NCBI GenBank assembly: GCA_026418275.1
Contig: JAOABQ010000084.1
Location: forward strand, 62,001 to 126,000
DNA: 64,000 nucleotides
Source: Clostridia bacterium
Lineage (GTDB): Bacteria > Bacillota > Clostridia > Acetivibrionales > DSM-2933
Direction of reading: 5' to 3'
Below, piece by piece: positions 36,128-44,757 of the stretch. The notes under the pieces were generated by a model, which saw only the letters and a program-made list of their open reading frames with translations, ran no database searches and had not been told where the DNA came from. A program made the translations under genes and the position numbers. Position 1 is the stretch's first letter. Each line of letters starts with the position of its first letter.

Positions 36128-39100
36128 ATGATTGAATTTTTATCGCAACTGAGGGAGCTTGGTGTAAAGCTTTGGCTTGAAGGGGATTCCCTCCGTTATC
36201 AGGCTCCAAAAGGTGCAGTTTCAAAAGAATTGCTAGGTGAAATATCAATGAAAAAAGAGGATATTATTACGTTCCTTAAGGCTGCAAATATGAATTTACA
36301 AGCGAATAAGGAGCCTATATTAAAATTGCCCCAAAATAGCGGGCATGAGTTTCCACTGTCTTTTTCACAGCAATCCATGTGGTTTTTTGACCAATTTACT
36401 AAAGGAAATCCGGTATTTAATATATCCAATGCAGTCAGGATGAGCGGTACGCTAAATAGGGCTGGAATCATTAAGTCACTTAACTGGCTTGTAGAACGGC
36501 ACAAGACATTGAGGACAACCTTTAAGAATGTAAACGGGAGTCCGGTCCAGATAATAAACGCCGCAGCGGCTGTTGAACTGCATGAGGTGGATTTGAGGCA
36601 TATACCGGAAGATAAGCTTGAGGCTGAGCTTGAGATCATTTTGAGAAAAGAGGCAAGACACATTTTTGATTTGGAAAAAGGTCCGTTATTTAAGTTTTGC
36701 CTTTTTATCCTCGGCGATCATGACTACGTATTCTCCATGACCATACATCATATTGTTTCGGATGCCTGGTCAAACGCTATTTTCGTAGGAGAATTTTTTA
36801 AGCTTTATGAGGAGTTTCTGAAAGGAGAAAACCCGGAGCTTCCCGAGCTCATAATTGATTATGTCGATTATTCCTCCTGGGAAAGGAACAGGCTCAAGGG
36901 GGATACGCTGGAGGGCCTTCTTGACTATTGGAGAAAGCAGCTTGCAAATCCGACAACCCTACAGCTTCCTACCGATTATGCAAGGCCCAGGACCCAGACC
37001 TATGAAGGCGGGTTCCAGCCGATGACCGTCCCGCTTTATTTAAGTGAAAAGCTTAAAGCGATAGCCTTAAGTGAAGGCGCCAGCTTGTTCATGCTTGTTC
37101 TGGCAGCTTTCCAGACATTGATGTACCGCTATTCCGGGCAAACGGACATTTTTATGGGAACGGTTGTTGCCAACAGGAACAGGAAGGAAGTTGAGAACCT
37201 TGTCGGTTTTTTTATGAACACCCTTGTACTGCGCACTCATTTTGAAGGTGATCCAAGCTTTCTTGAGATTCTACGCCAGGTCAAAAAAATGACCCTTGAT
37301 GCTTATACATATCAGGAGCTGCCCTTTGACAAACTGCTTGAGGAATTGAAGCCTGAACGTGACGTGAGCAGGACTCCGTTGTTCCAGGTTATGTTTATAC
37401 TACATAATACGCAAAAGGTGGAACTGGAGCTTCCCGGATTGAAAATGAAGCAGATCGATGTAGAAAGCAATATGGCACCTTTCGACCTTAGATTGCAGTT
37501 GACCGAAACGGATGAGGGCTTAAAGGGCGGATTCGATTATAGAGCTGATTTGTTTAAGCCTGAAACCGTCAAAAGGTTGGGAGCTCATTTGTTGAATATA
37601 CTGGAAAGCATATCGGAGGCTCCTTATGAGAAGGTTTCAAATATAAATATATTGACAGGGGAAGAACGTAATAAGATCCTGTATACATTCAACAATACCC
37701 TGGCCGATTACCCCAGGGATAAAGTAATATATGAATTTTTTGAGGAGCAGGCTTTGAAAAACCCCGAGGGTATTGCAGCAATATTTGAAGATAAACAATT
37801 GACCTATGGGGAACTGAATGAAAAATCCAATATATTGGCCGGAATACTTAGAAAAAAAGATGTAAAGAAGGACGCCATCGTAGGTATTTTGATGGAGCGT
37901 TCACTGGAAATGATCATAGGGATTATGGCTGTTGAAAAGGCAGGAGGCGCATATTTGCCTATAGACCCGCACCATCCGGCCGACAGGATCAATTATATTT
38001 TGGAAGACAGCGGAGTATCGTTACTGCTCTCACACGAGAAATTCAATGATATAGAAGTAAGTGAAAAGATTGAAAGAATCTATTTGGAGAATCCATCGTT
38101 ATATATAGGCGATGGTACCCATATGGAGTGTCTGGCAGAGCCTCAAAGCGTGGCTTATGTGATTTATACCTCCGGCTCTACAGGTAAGCCCAAGGGGACA
38201 TTGATTGAACACCATTCCCTGGTAAACAGGTTGAACTGGATGCAAAAGAAGTACCCCATCGGACCGGATGATATTATTTTGCAAAAAACGCCATATACCT
38301 TTGACGTATCGGTATGGGAGATGTTCTGGTGGTCTATGCAGGGGGCAAGGGTGTGCTTCCTTACGCCCGGAGCGGAAAAGGACCCGGCAATGCTTGTGAG
38401 AGCAATAGAGAAGAACGGTATTACGGTAATACACTTTGTACCTTCGATGCTAAGTTCATTCCTGGAATATTTGAGGGACAACGGCGGTGCAGAGAGAGTA
38501 GCATCATTAAGGCAGGTGTTTGCCAGCGGAGAAGCATTAACTGCGTCGCAGGTCAGCTTGTTCAAGCGCCTTTTTTCAAGGAACGGGACAAAGCTTGCAA
38601 ACCTCTATGGTCCTACCGAGGCTGCCATTGACGTATCGTATTTTGACTGCATGACTCCGGAGAATTTGGAGAGCATTCCCATAGGCAAGCCCATTGACAA
38701 TATAAAGCTGTTCGTTATGGACAAAAAAATGCAGCTGCAGCCCATAGGCGTATCCGGAGAGTTATGTATAGCCGGAGTGGGACTTGCAAGAGGATATTTG
38801 AACCTGCCTACACTAACAAATGAAAAATTTATTGATAACCCGTTGGAACCGGGCACTAAGCTGTACCGGACCGGTGACCTTTGCAGATGGAGGGAAGACG
38901 GCAATATAGAGTATTTGGGCAGGATGGATTTTCAGGTAAAAATCCGCGGGCTTAGAATTGAGCTGGGGGAGATAGAGAAAGCAATCCTTGAGCATCCTTC
39001 CGTAAAGGAATGTATTGTTGCGGCATGGGAGAAGCAGCCCGGAAATATGCACCTGGTAGGGTATATCGTGTTTGAAAAGGGAAAAAGCATGGAATCGGGT

Positions 39101-39568
39101 GAACTTCAAGACTTCCTGGGCAAATCGCTTCCTGAATACATGGTGCCGAAGCTATTTGTGTATTTGGATGCTATGCCGCTGTCACCCAATGGGAAAGCAG
39201 ACCGGAAGGCACTGCCTGCGCCTACACTGGAAAAGAAGACCGCATATGTTGCCCCCAGCAGCGAGGTGGAAACCATACTGATGAATATATGGAAGGAAGA
39301 GCTGGGGCTTGACAGTGTGGGCATGAACGACAATTTCTTTGAAGTGGGCGGGCACTCGCTTTTATTGACAAGAGTGCACAACCGGCTGAACAAGCAGTTT
39401 AACAGGGAATTTTCATTGATCGATTTATTTACGCATTCAACCATAGGTGCACTTGCCAAGTATGTTTCGGGAGAAAGTGAAGATATGGTATTCCATAAGA
39501 ATGAAGACAGAGTAAGGAAGCAAAAGGAAGCAAAACTGATGAGAAGACAAATGTACAGGGGAGGTTAA
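36128..39568 (+). CDS. NRPS module: docking-C-A(Ser)-PCP
   Basis: 1146 residues. The N-terminal 55 residues (QLRELGVKLWLEGDSLRYQ...) form a TubC-type docking domain, which receives the chain from an upstream PKS protein. Condensation domain about 75-510: the active-site motif is HHIVSDA instead of HHxxxDG; the two His and Asp are kept. Adenylation domain about 540-1020 (TSGSTGKPKG; FDVSVWE); the pocket reads D-V-W-H-F-S-L-I-D, close to the published serine code. PCP about 1040-1120 (FFEVGGHS). The C-terminal tail is basic. ATG 36128 has AGGGAGGAA upstream; the longer frame starting at 36050 overlaps the previous gene and would break the docking domain start. Adds L-serine; no epimerase domain. 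Confidence 0.9.
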   Translation: MIEFLSQLRELGVKLWLEGDSLRYQAPKGAVSKELLGEISMKKEDIITFLKAANMNLQANKEPILKLPQNSGHEFPLSFSQQSMWFFDQFTKGNPVFNISNAVRMSGTLNRAGIIKSLNWLVERHKTLRTTFKNVNGSPVQIINAAAAVELHEVDLRHIPEDKLEAELEIILRKEARHIFDLEKGPLFKFCLFILGDHDYVFSMTIHHIVSDAWSNAIFVGEFFKLYEEFLKGENPELPELIIDYVDYSSWERNRLKGDTLEGLLDYWRKQLANPTTLQLPTDYARPRTQTYEGGFQPMTVPLYLSEKLKAIALSEGASLFMLVLAAFQTLMYRYSGQTDIFMGTVVANRNRKEVENLVGFFMNTLVLRTHFEGDPSFLEILRQVKKMTLDAYTYQELPFDKLLEELKPERDVSRTPLFQVMFILHNTQKVELELPGLKMKQIDVESNMAPFDLRLQLTETDEGLKGGFDYRADLFKPETVKRLGAHLLNILESISEAPYEKVSNINILTGEERNKILYTFNNTLADYPRDKVIYEFFEEQALKNPEGIAAIFEDKQLTYGELNEKSNILAGILRKKDVKKDAIVGILMERSLEMIIGIMAVEKAGGAYLPIDPHHPADRINYILEDSGVSLLLSHEKFNDIEVSEKIERIYLENPSLYIGDGTHMECLAEPQSVAYVIYTSGSTGKPKGTLIEHHSLVNRLNWMQKKYPIGPDDIILQKTPYTFDVSVWEMFWWSMQGARVCFLTPGAEKDPAMLVRAIEKNGITVIHFVPSMLSSFLEYLRDNGGAERVASLRQVFASGEALTASQVSLFKRLFSRNGTKLANLYGPTEAAIDVSYFDCMTPENLESIPIGKPIDNIKLFVMDKKMQLQPIGVSGELCIAGVGLARGYLNLPTLTNEKFIDNPLEPGTKLYRTGDLCRWREDGNIEYLGRMDFQVKIRGLRIELGEIEKAILEHPSVKECIVAAWEKQPGNMHLVGYIVFEKGKSMESGELQDFLGKSLPEYMVPKLFVYLDAMPLSPNGKADRKALPAPTLEKKTAYVAPSSEVETILMNIWKEELGLDSVGMNDNFFEVGGHSLLLTRVHNRLNKQFNREFSLIDLFTHSTIGALAKYVSGESEDMVFHKNEDRVRKQKEAKLMRRQMYRGG

Positions 39569-39570
39569 TA

Positions 39571-42500
39571 ATGAGCGGTATACCTATTCAAGATGCTCTG
39601 GAAGGGGTAGCTGTCATTGGGATGTCCGGACGCTTTCCAGGCGCTAAAAATATAGAGGAGTTCTGGGAAAACCTCAAGCAGGGAAAGGAATGTATAACGT
39701 ATTTCAACAAAGAGGATGCCAGGGCTTGCGGAATTGATGAGGAAAGCATAAACGACCCGAATTATGTTTTCGCCGGAGGCATTCTGGATGACATTGAATT
39801 GTTCGATGCCGGTTTTTTTAGCTTAAATCCCCGGGAAGCAGAGAATCTTGATCCTCAGCAAAGGCTTTTCCTCGAATGCTCCTATGAGGCTCTGGAGGAC
39901 GCAGGCTACGCATCCAATCAATACGATTATCCCATAGGCGTATATGCCGGAAGCAATATGAGCTATTATTTCCTTTACCACCTGTTTAACAAATTGGGAG
40001 TAAAGGATGACCTGGCAATAGCCGTGGGCAATGACAAGGACTATTTGGCTACGAGGACTTCCTACCAGTTTAATTTAAAGGGTCCCAGCATGAATATACA
40101 AACAGCCTGTTCAACATCAATGACTGCAATAGCGATGGCCTATGAAGGCTTGTTGAACTACCACTGTGACATGGCGCTGGCAGGTGGTTCGGGAGTCAAG
40201 CTTCCGCAGAAATCGGGATATTTATTCCAAACGGGGTTTATCGGTTCTCCCGACGGGCACACAAGGCCATTTGACGCTGATGCGAACGGTACTGTTTTTA
40301 CAAGTGCTGCCGGTGTTGTTTTATTAAAACGTTTAGAGGATGCAGTAAGGGATGGAGATCACATCTACGCGGTTATAAAGGGAATGGCAGTAAATAATGA
40401 CGGTTCTACAAAAGTAGGATTTACCGCGCCTAGCAGGGAAGGTGAGGCGGAGGTAATATCGACGGCTTTGAACCTGGCAGGGATTGACCCGGAAGACATA
40501 GGTTTTGTAGAAGCTCATGGTACGGGTACTTCATTGGGGGACCCCATTGAAATATCCGCACTTTCCAAGGTTTTTGAGAGGAGTACCAAAAGGAAGGGAT
40601 TTTGTGCGGTAGGCTCGGTAAAAAGCAACATAGGACACGCAATATCCGGCGCCGGTGTTGCAGGAATGATTAAAACCGTGCTGGCACTGAAGCACAAACA
40701 AATACCTCCCAGCATTAATTTCCACATGCCAAATCCTAAAATTGATTTCGAAAACAGTGCCTTCTACGTAAACACCAGGCTTCAGGACTGGGAAAGCAGT
40801 GGAAAGCCGAGAGCGGCCGGAGTTAGTTCCTTTGGATTCGGAGGGACGAATGTTCATGCTGTTCTGGAGGAGGCTCCTTATAGGGAATCGTCACGTGCTT
40901 CAAGGCCGTGGCAGTTGATTACTTTGTCTGCCAGGACTTTGGAGGCGCTTGATGAAATGTGTCTGAACCTTGCCCGGCATATAAGGCAAAATCCCATGAT
41001 TGACTTTGCAGATGCAGTTTACACACTTCATGTGGGCAGAAAGGAATTTGAATGCAGGAGAGCAATTATATGCAAAAACCTTGATGATGCATTAAGACTC
41101 CTTGAAGCAAAGGAAGGGGATTGTGTTTTTACAGGTACAGCCAAGGAAAAAGATGCGGGAAGCGACGAGGTAAATAAGCTTATTGAGGATAGCAATTCCG
41201 GTGCCGAAAAAACCTTGACAGAAATAGGAAAGCTGTGGGTGGAAGGAGCAGTTGTGGATTGGAAGGCATTCCACAGGAACGAAAGAAGGCTGCGTATTCC
41301 CTTGCCTACTTACCCCTTTGACAGAAAAAGGTATTGGGTTGACCAGTATTCAATGAAGGATTATCTGGCTGCCGGTAGACAGCCTTCTGCTAAAAGCACC
41401 GTCTCCACGGACTGGCTGTACGCTCCTCAATGGAAGAGGGCTAAATTTATCTCACTGGATATTGAAAATTTGAATAAAAAAGATTGCTGGCTTATGTTTA
41501 ACGATGAGATGGGCTTGGGCGACAATGCTGCCAAATTCCTCGCTGAACATGGAAGTGATGTGATTAAGGTTTCAAAGGGTGACAGATTTCTAAGGCTTAA
41601 TGAGAAGGAATACACCGTCAACCCTGTATCAAAGCAGGACTATGAAGCGCTGATAAAGGAGCTTTCCGGCCAATCAAAGGTTGTACGGACCGTTTTGCAC
41701 CTTTGGAATGTAACTTCAGATGCTCCTGAGGCTTCAAGGCTTGAACTTTCGGAAGAATGCAGGAAGAACGGCTTTTACAGTTTGATGTTCCTGGCTCAGG
41801 CGCTAAGTCAAAGCAGTTTTGATGAAAATATCAGGATTGCTGCTGTCTCAAACAATATGCACGCAATATCGGGAGAACCGCAGTTACACCCGGAGAAGGC
41901 AACTGTATTGGGAGCTTCTAAAGTAATACCTATGGAGTTCAATAACCTCATTTGCCAGAGTATAGATGTAGTCTTACCCGGGCAAAGCATGATTCTTAGG
42001 GACAGGCTTGTAAAAATGATTCTTGCGGAATTGTCGGCTAAGATGCCGGAATTTACGGTGGCTCTAAGAGGACAGCACCGCTGGATACAAAAAGTTGAAA
42101 AAGTTGAAATAGAAAATACGGACGAAGGCCAATGGCTGAGAGACGGAGGAATATACCTGATTACAGGGGGATTAGGAGGAATCGGGATTGCTTTGGCCGA
42201 GTACCTGTCAGGGAAGGGCAAGGTAAAGCTTGTGCTGACAAGAAGGTCGTATTTCCCTGAAAGGGTTAAGTGGCAGGAATGGCTCGATTCCCACGACACT
42301 AAAGATAAAACCAGCATTTTAATCCATAAGCTTATGCAATTGGAAGAAGCGGGCTCTGAGGTAATAGCTGCGGGTGTTGATGTGTCAAATCTCGGACAGA
42401 TGAGGGATTTGATATTAAGGACAAATGAACGGTTCGGAAGGATAAACGGTGTATTCCATGCGGCAGGAGTGTCGGATAACGGACTGATTCAAGAAAAGAT

Positions 42501-43251
42501 AGTGGAAAGCGCAGAAAAGGTCTTTGCCCCAAAAGTTGCCGGCACAGTAATACTTGACGAACTGCTGGATGATTCGGAGCTTGATTTCATGGTGCTGTTT
42601 TCGTCAAGCAGTTCCATTATAGGAGAAGCAGGCTTTGTAGATTATGCAGGCGCAAATGCGTTTTTAGATGCCTATGCCTATTATAAGATTTTGAAGTCCA
42701 ATATATTTACAGTTTCTATCAACTGGGACGAATGGGGAGAAGTCGGAATGGCTGTGAATACGAATTCAAGAAGCAGGAGGGAAAAAATAACTGTCAAAGA
42801 CGGTTTCGGTCTGCTTGAGAGCATTATCGCTTCAAAATCCCTTGAACAGGTTATTGTAGCTCCTGGAGAGTTTTTGAAGAGGCTTGAGGACATTGACAAT
42901 TTCCGCCTTAAACCCTTTAGCGGTGAAAACGGGGTACGCCAGGATGCTGCAAAGGCTTATAACAGGCCTGAGCTGCATACGTCCTATGCTCCTCCCGGTA
43001 ATAAAACAGAGGAAATAATTGCGAAAATATGGCAAGAGCATTTAGGTATCTATCCTGTAGGTATCAATGATGACTTTTTTGAAATCGGCGGACACTCGTT
43101 GATGGCAACGGCAATGATTTCCGTGCTGAGAAAGACCTTCCATAAGAATATATCGCTCCAGGGCTTCCTCGAAAATTCTACTGTTGCCCATCTGGCCCAA
43201 ATGTTCGGTGTGGAGGATGAGTCGGAAGAATTTGAGGAAGGCCGATTATAG
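39571..43251 (+). CDS. PKS module: KS-KR-ACP (AT-less)
   Basis: 1226 residues. Ketosynthase 10-430 (Cys in TACSTS, His in EAHGTGT and NIGHA). No AT. A KR structural half-domain starts at about 605 (DWLYAPQWKRAKF) and the catalytic KR runs about 855-1060 (ITGGLGGIG; Ser in LFSSSSS; Tyr in DYAGAN). ACP at about 1150-1210 (FFEIGGHS). With malonate from a free AT this would add a C2 unit reduced to a beta-hydroxyl next to serine. It starts 2 nt after the previous stop, with GGGGAGG as RBS inside the end of that gene. The C terminus (EEFEEGRL) resembles the acidic tails of the other PKS proteins in the cluster and may be a docking tail for TubC-type partners. Confidence 0.9.
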   Translation: MSGIPIQDALEGVAVIGMSGRFPGAKNIEEFWENLKQGKECITYFNKEDARACGIDEESINDPNYVFAGGILDDIELFDAGFFSLNPREAENLDPQQRLFLECSYEALEDAGYASNQYDYPIGVYAGSNMSYYFLYHLFNKLGVKDDLAIAVGNDKDYLATRTSYQFNLKGPSMNIQTACSTSMTAIAMAYEGLLNYHCDMALAGGSGVKLPQKSGYLFQTGFIGSPDGHTRPFDADANGTVFTSAAGVVLLKRLEDAVRDGDHIYAVIKGMAVNNDGSTKVGFTAPSREGEAEVISTALNLAGIDPEDIGFVEAHGTGTSLGDPIEISALSKVFERSTKRKGFCAVGSVKSNIGHAISGAGVAGMIKTVLALKHKQIPPSINFHMPNPKIDFENSAFYVNTRLQDWESSGKPRAAGVSSFGFGGTNVHAVLEEAPYRESSRASRPWQLITLSARTLEALDEMCLNLARHIRQNPMIDFADAVYTLHVGRKEFECRRAIICKNLDDALRLLEAKEGDCVFTGTAKEKDAGSDEVNKLIEDSNSGAEKTLTEIGKLWVEGAVVDWKAFHRNERRLRIPLPTYPFDRKRYWVDQYSMKDYLAAGRQPSAKSTVSTDWLYAPQWKRAKFISLDIENLNKKDCWLMFNDEMGLGDNAAKFLAEHGSDVIKVSKGDRFLRLNEKEYTVNPVSKQDYEALIKELSGQSKVVRTVLHLWNVTSDAPEASRLELSEECRKNGFYSLMFLAQALSQSSFDENIRIAAVSNNMHAISGEPQLHPEKATVLGASKVIPMEFNNLICQSIDVVLPGQSMILRDRLVKMILAELSAKMPEFTVALRGQHRWIQKVEKVEIENTDEGQWLRDGGIYLITGGLGGIGIALAEYLSGKGKVKLVLTRRSYFPERVKWQEWLDSHDTKDKTSILIHKLMQLEEAGSEVIAAGVDVSNLGQMRDLILRTNERFGRINGVFHAAGVSDNGLIQEKIVESAEKVFAPKVAGTVILDELLDDSELDFMVLFSSSSSIIGEAGFVDYAGANAFLDAYAYYKILKSNIFTVSINWDEWGEVGMAVNTNSRSRREKITVKDGFGLLESIIASKSLEQVIVAPGEFLKRLEDIDNFRLKPFSGENGVRQDAAKAYNRPELHTSYAPPGNKTEEIIAKIWQEHLGIYPVGINDDFFEIGGHSLMATAMISVLRKTFHKNISLQGFLENSTVAHLAQMFGVEDESEEFEEGRL

Positions 43252-43349
43252 AACATGATCTCACTGCAAGAACTAAAAAGTGAGGTATAAGGGAAACGAT
43301 TGTGGTAGAGTCAAATAATTATATTTTCAAATTGCGACAGGAGGAATTT

Positions 43350-44621
43350 ATGATGAACAAAATCGCTTTATTATTTCCCGGGCAGGGCTCCCAGTACGTC
43401 GGAATGGCTAAAAAGCTTTATGATTTATACGAAGATGTAAGGGAAACCTTTGAAGAAGCGAATAATGCTCTGGGATTCGACCTCAAAAGCCTCTGCTTTG
43501 AAGGCAGCATGGAGGACCTGACCAAAACGGAGAATACGCAGCCCGCCATTTTAACGGCAAGTGTAGCAGCTTTCCGGGCTTATATGAGAGAAATAGGTAT
43601 TCAGCCTTTGTTTATGGCCGGGCACAGCCTGGGGGAATTTACAGCCTTAAGCTGTGCAGGTGCTATAAAATTCTCAGATGCCGTAAAAATCGTCAGGCAA
43701 AGGGGTAAATTCATGCAGGAGGCTGTAGCGGTTGGCGTGGGTGGAATGGCGGCGGTGAGCGGTGTTAGCCGTGATATTATTGAAGAAGAATGCGTAAGGG
43801 CATCAAACGGAAGTAATATCGTTGTGGTTTCCAATTACAACGCTCCCGATCAGATTGTTATTTCGGGGCATATTGCTGCGGTAAATGAAGCAGGAGAAAA
43901 GCTGGCACAAAAAGGTGCAAGGGTGATTCCGTTAAAGGTCAGCGCCCCTTTCCACAGTCCGCTTATGCAGCCGGCAGCAGACAGGCTTCGGGAAGAATTG
44001 ATGAAATATAAATTCAGCGGCTTAAACTTTCCTGTAATTTCGAATGTAACCGCTATGCCGTATCCGGATAAGGAAAGCATTGTGGAGTATCTTGCGAAAC
44101 AGATTGTACAGCCTGTTAAATGGCAAGCTTCAATGGAATATATGCAAAATCAGGGTGTTGAATGGGTGGTTGAAGCCGGTCCGCAGACTGTTTTGAGAAA
44201 CCTTATGAAGAAAAACGCTCCAGCAGTAAAGGCCTTTTCATATGATAGCGACCAGGATGTGGGGGCTCTTAAGCGGCTTGTTTCTCCGGAGGGACAGCAG
44301 GCTGAAGGTATAAAGCAGGGAATGTCTGTAATCACAAAATGCATTGCCACAGCCATATGTACCAAAAACAGCAATTGGGATGAACAAGAATATCAAACGG
44401 GTGTAGTACAGCCTTATAGAAAAATTAAAAATATGAAGGATGAAATTGAGAAGGAAGGCCGGCAGCCTCAAATTGAAGAAATCAAGGCTGCTCTTGAGAT
44501 GCTCAAAAGTGTGTTTATAACAAAGAAAACACCTAAAGAAGAGCAGCGGGAAAGGTTTAATGAAATATTTGAAGCCACTGGTATCGGACAAGTATTACAG
44601 GATTTCGAGATACCTTCGTAA
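43350..44621 (+). CDS. Free-standing (trans) malonyl acyltransferase, copy 1
   Basis: A discrete FabD-like malonyl-CoA:ACP transacylase that supplies extender units to the AT-less modules. Residues: GQGSQ near position 10, nucleophile in GHSLGEF at about 90, His in SAPFHSPLM, and the family 'VEAGPQTVL'. After the AT fold (about 300 residues) comes a C-terminal extension of about 110 residues containing CTKNSNWDEQEY and a helical tail (EALEMLKSVF-like), shared with the second AT at 48703. The start at ATG 43350 (or 43353) has AGGAGG; the longer frame from 43302 lacks an RBS. It is embedded between PKS and NRPS genes, and its stop is 2 nt before the second copy of the palindromic repeat. Confidence 0.92.
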   Translation: MMNKIALLFPGQGSQYVGMAKKLYDLYEDVRETFEEANNALGFDLKSLCFEGSMEDLTKTENTQPAILTASVAAFRAYMREIGIQPLFMAGHSLGEFTALSCAGAIKFSDAVKIVRQRGKFMQEAVAVGVGGMAAVSGVSRDIIEEECVRASNGSNIVVVSNYNAPDQIVISGHIAAVNEAGEKLAQKGARVIPLKVSAPFHSPLMQPAADRLREELMKYKFSGLNFPVISNVTAMPYPDKESIVEYLAKQIVQPVKWQASMEYMQNQGVEWVVEAGPQTVLRNLMKKNAPAVKAFSYDSDQDVGALKRLVSPEGQQAEGIKQGMSVITKCIATAICTKNSNWDEQEYQTGVVQPYRKIKNMKDEIEKEGRQPQIEEIKAALEMLKSVFITKKTPKEEQRERFNEIFEATGIGQVLQDFEIPS

Positions 44622-44623
44622 GT

Positions 44624-44729
44624 TCTATAGATAACGCAAAAAACATTAACCATTTGCCTATCGCAATCAGCGCTAAAATCGTTCGCTGAATGCTCTGTCA
44701 AATGTAAAGTTTTTAGTGTGATCTATATA
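44624..44729. repeat. 106-bp palindromic repeat element, copy 2
   Basis: Same length as the unit at 12609-12714, no gaps, about 86% identical by hand count (15 differences). Here the inner stem is better (GCAATCAGCG with CGCTGAATGC, 9 of 10 pairs) and the end arms are slightly less perfect. It begins 2 nt after the stop of the first free AT and ends 28 nt before the next NRPS start, leaving only the ribosome binding site. No T-run follows. In the mRNA it would fold into a long hairpin inside the operon. Confidence 0.85.
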
Positions 44730-44757
44730 TATGGTTTTTTAAGAGGAGGGGGAAGTT

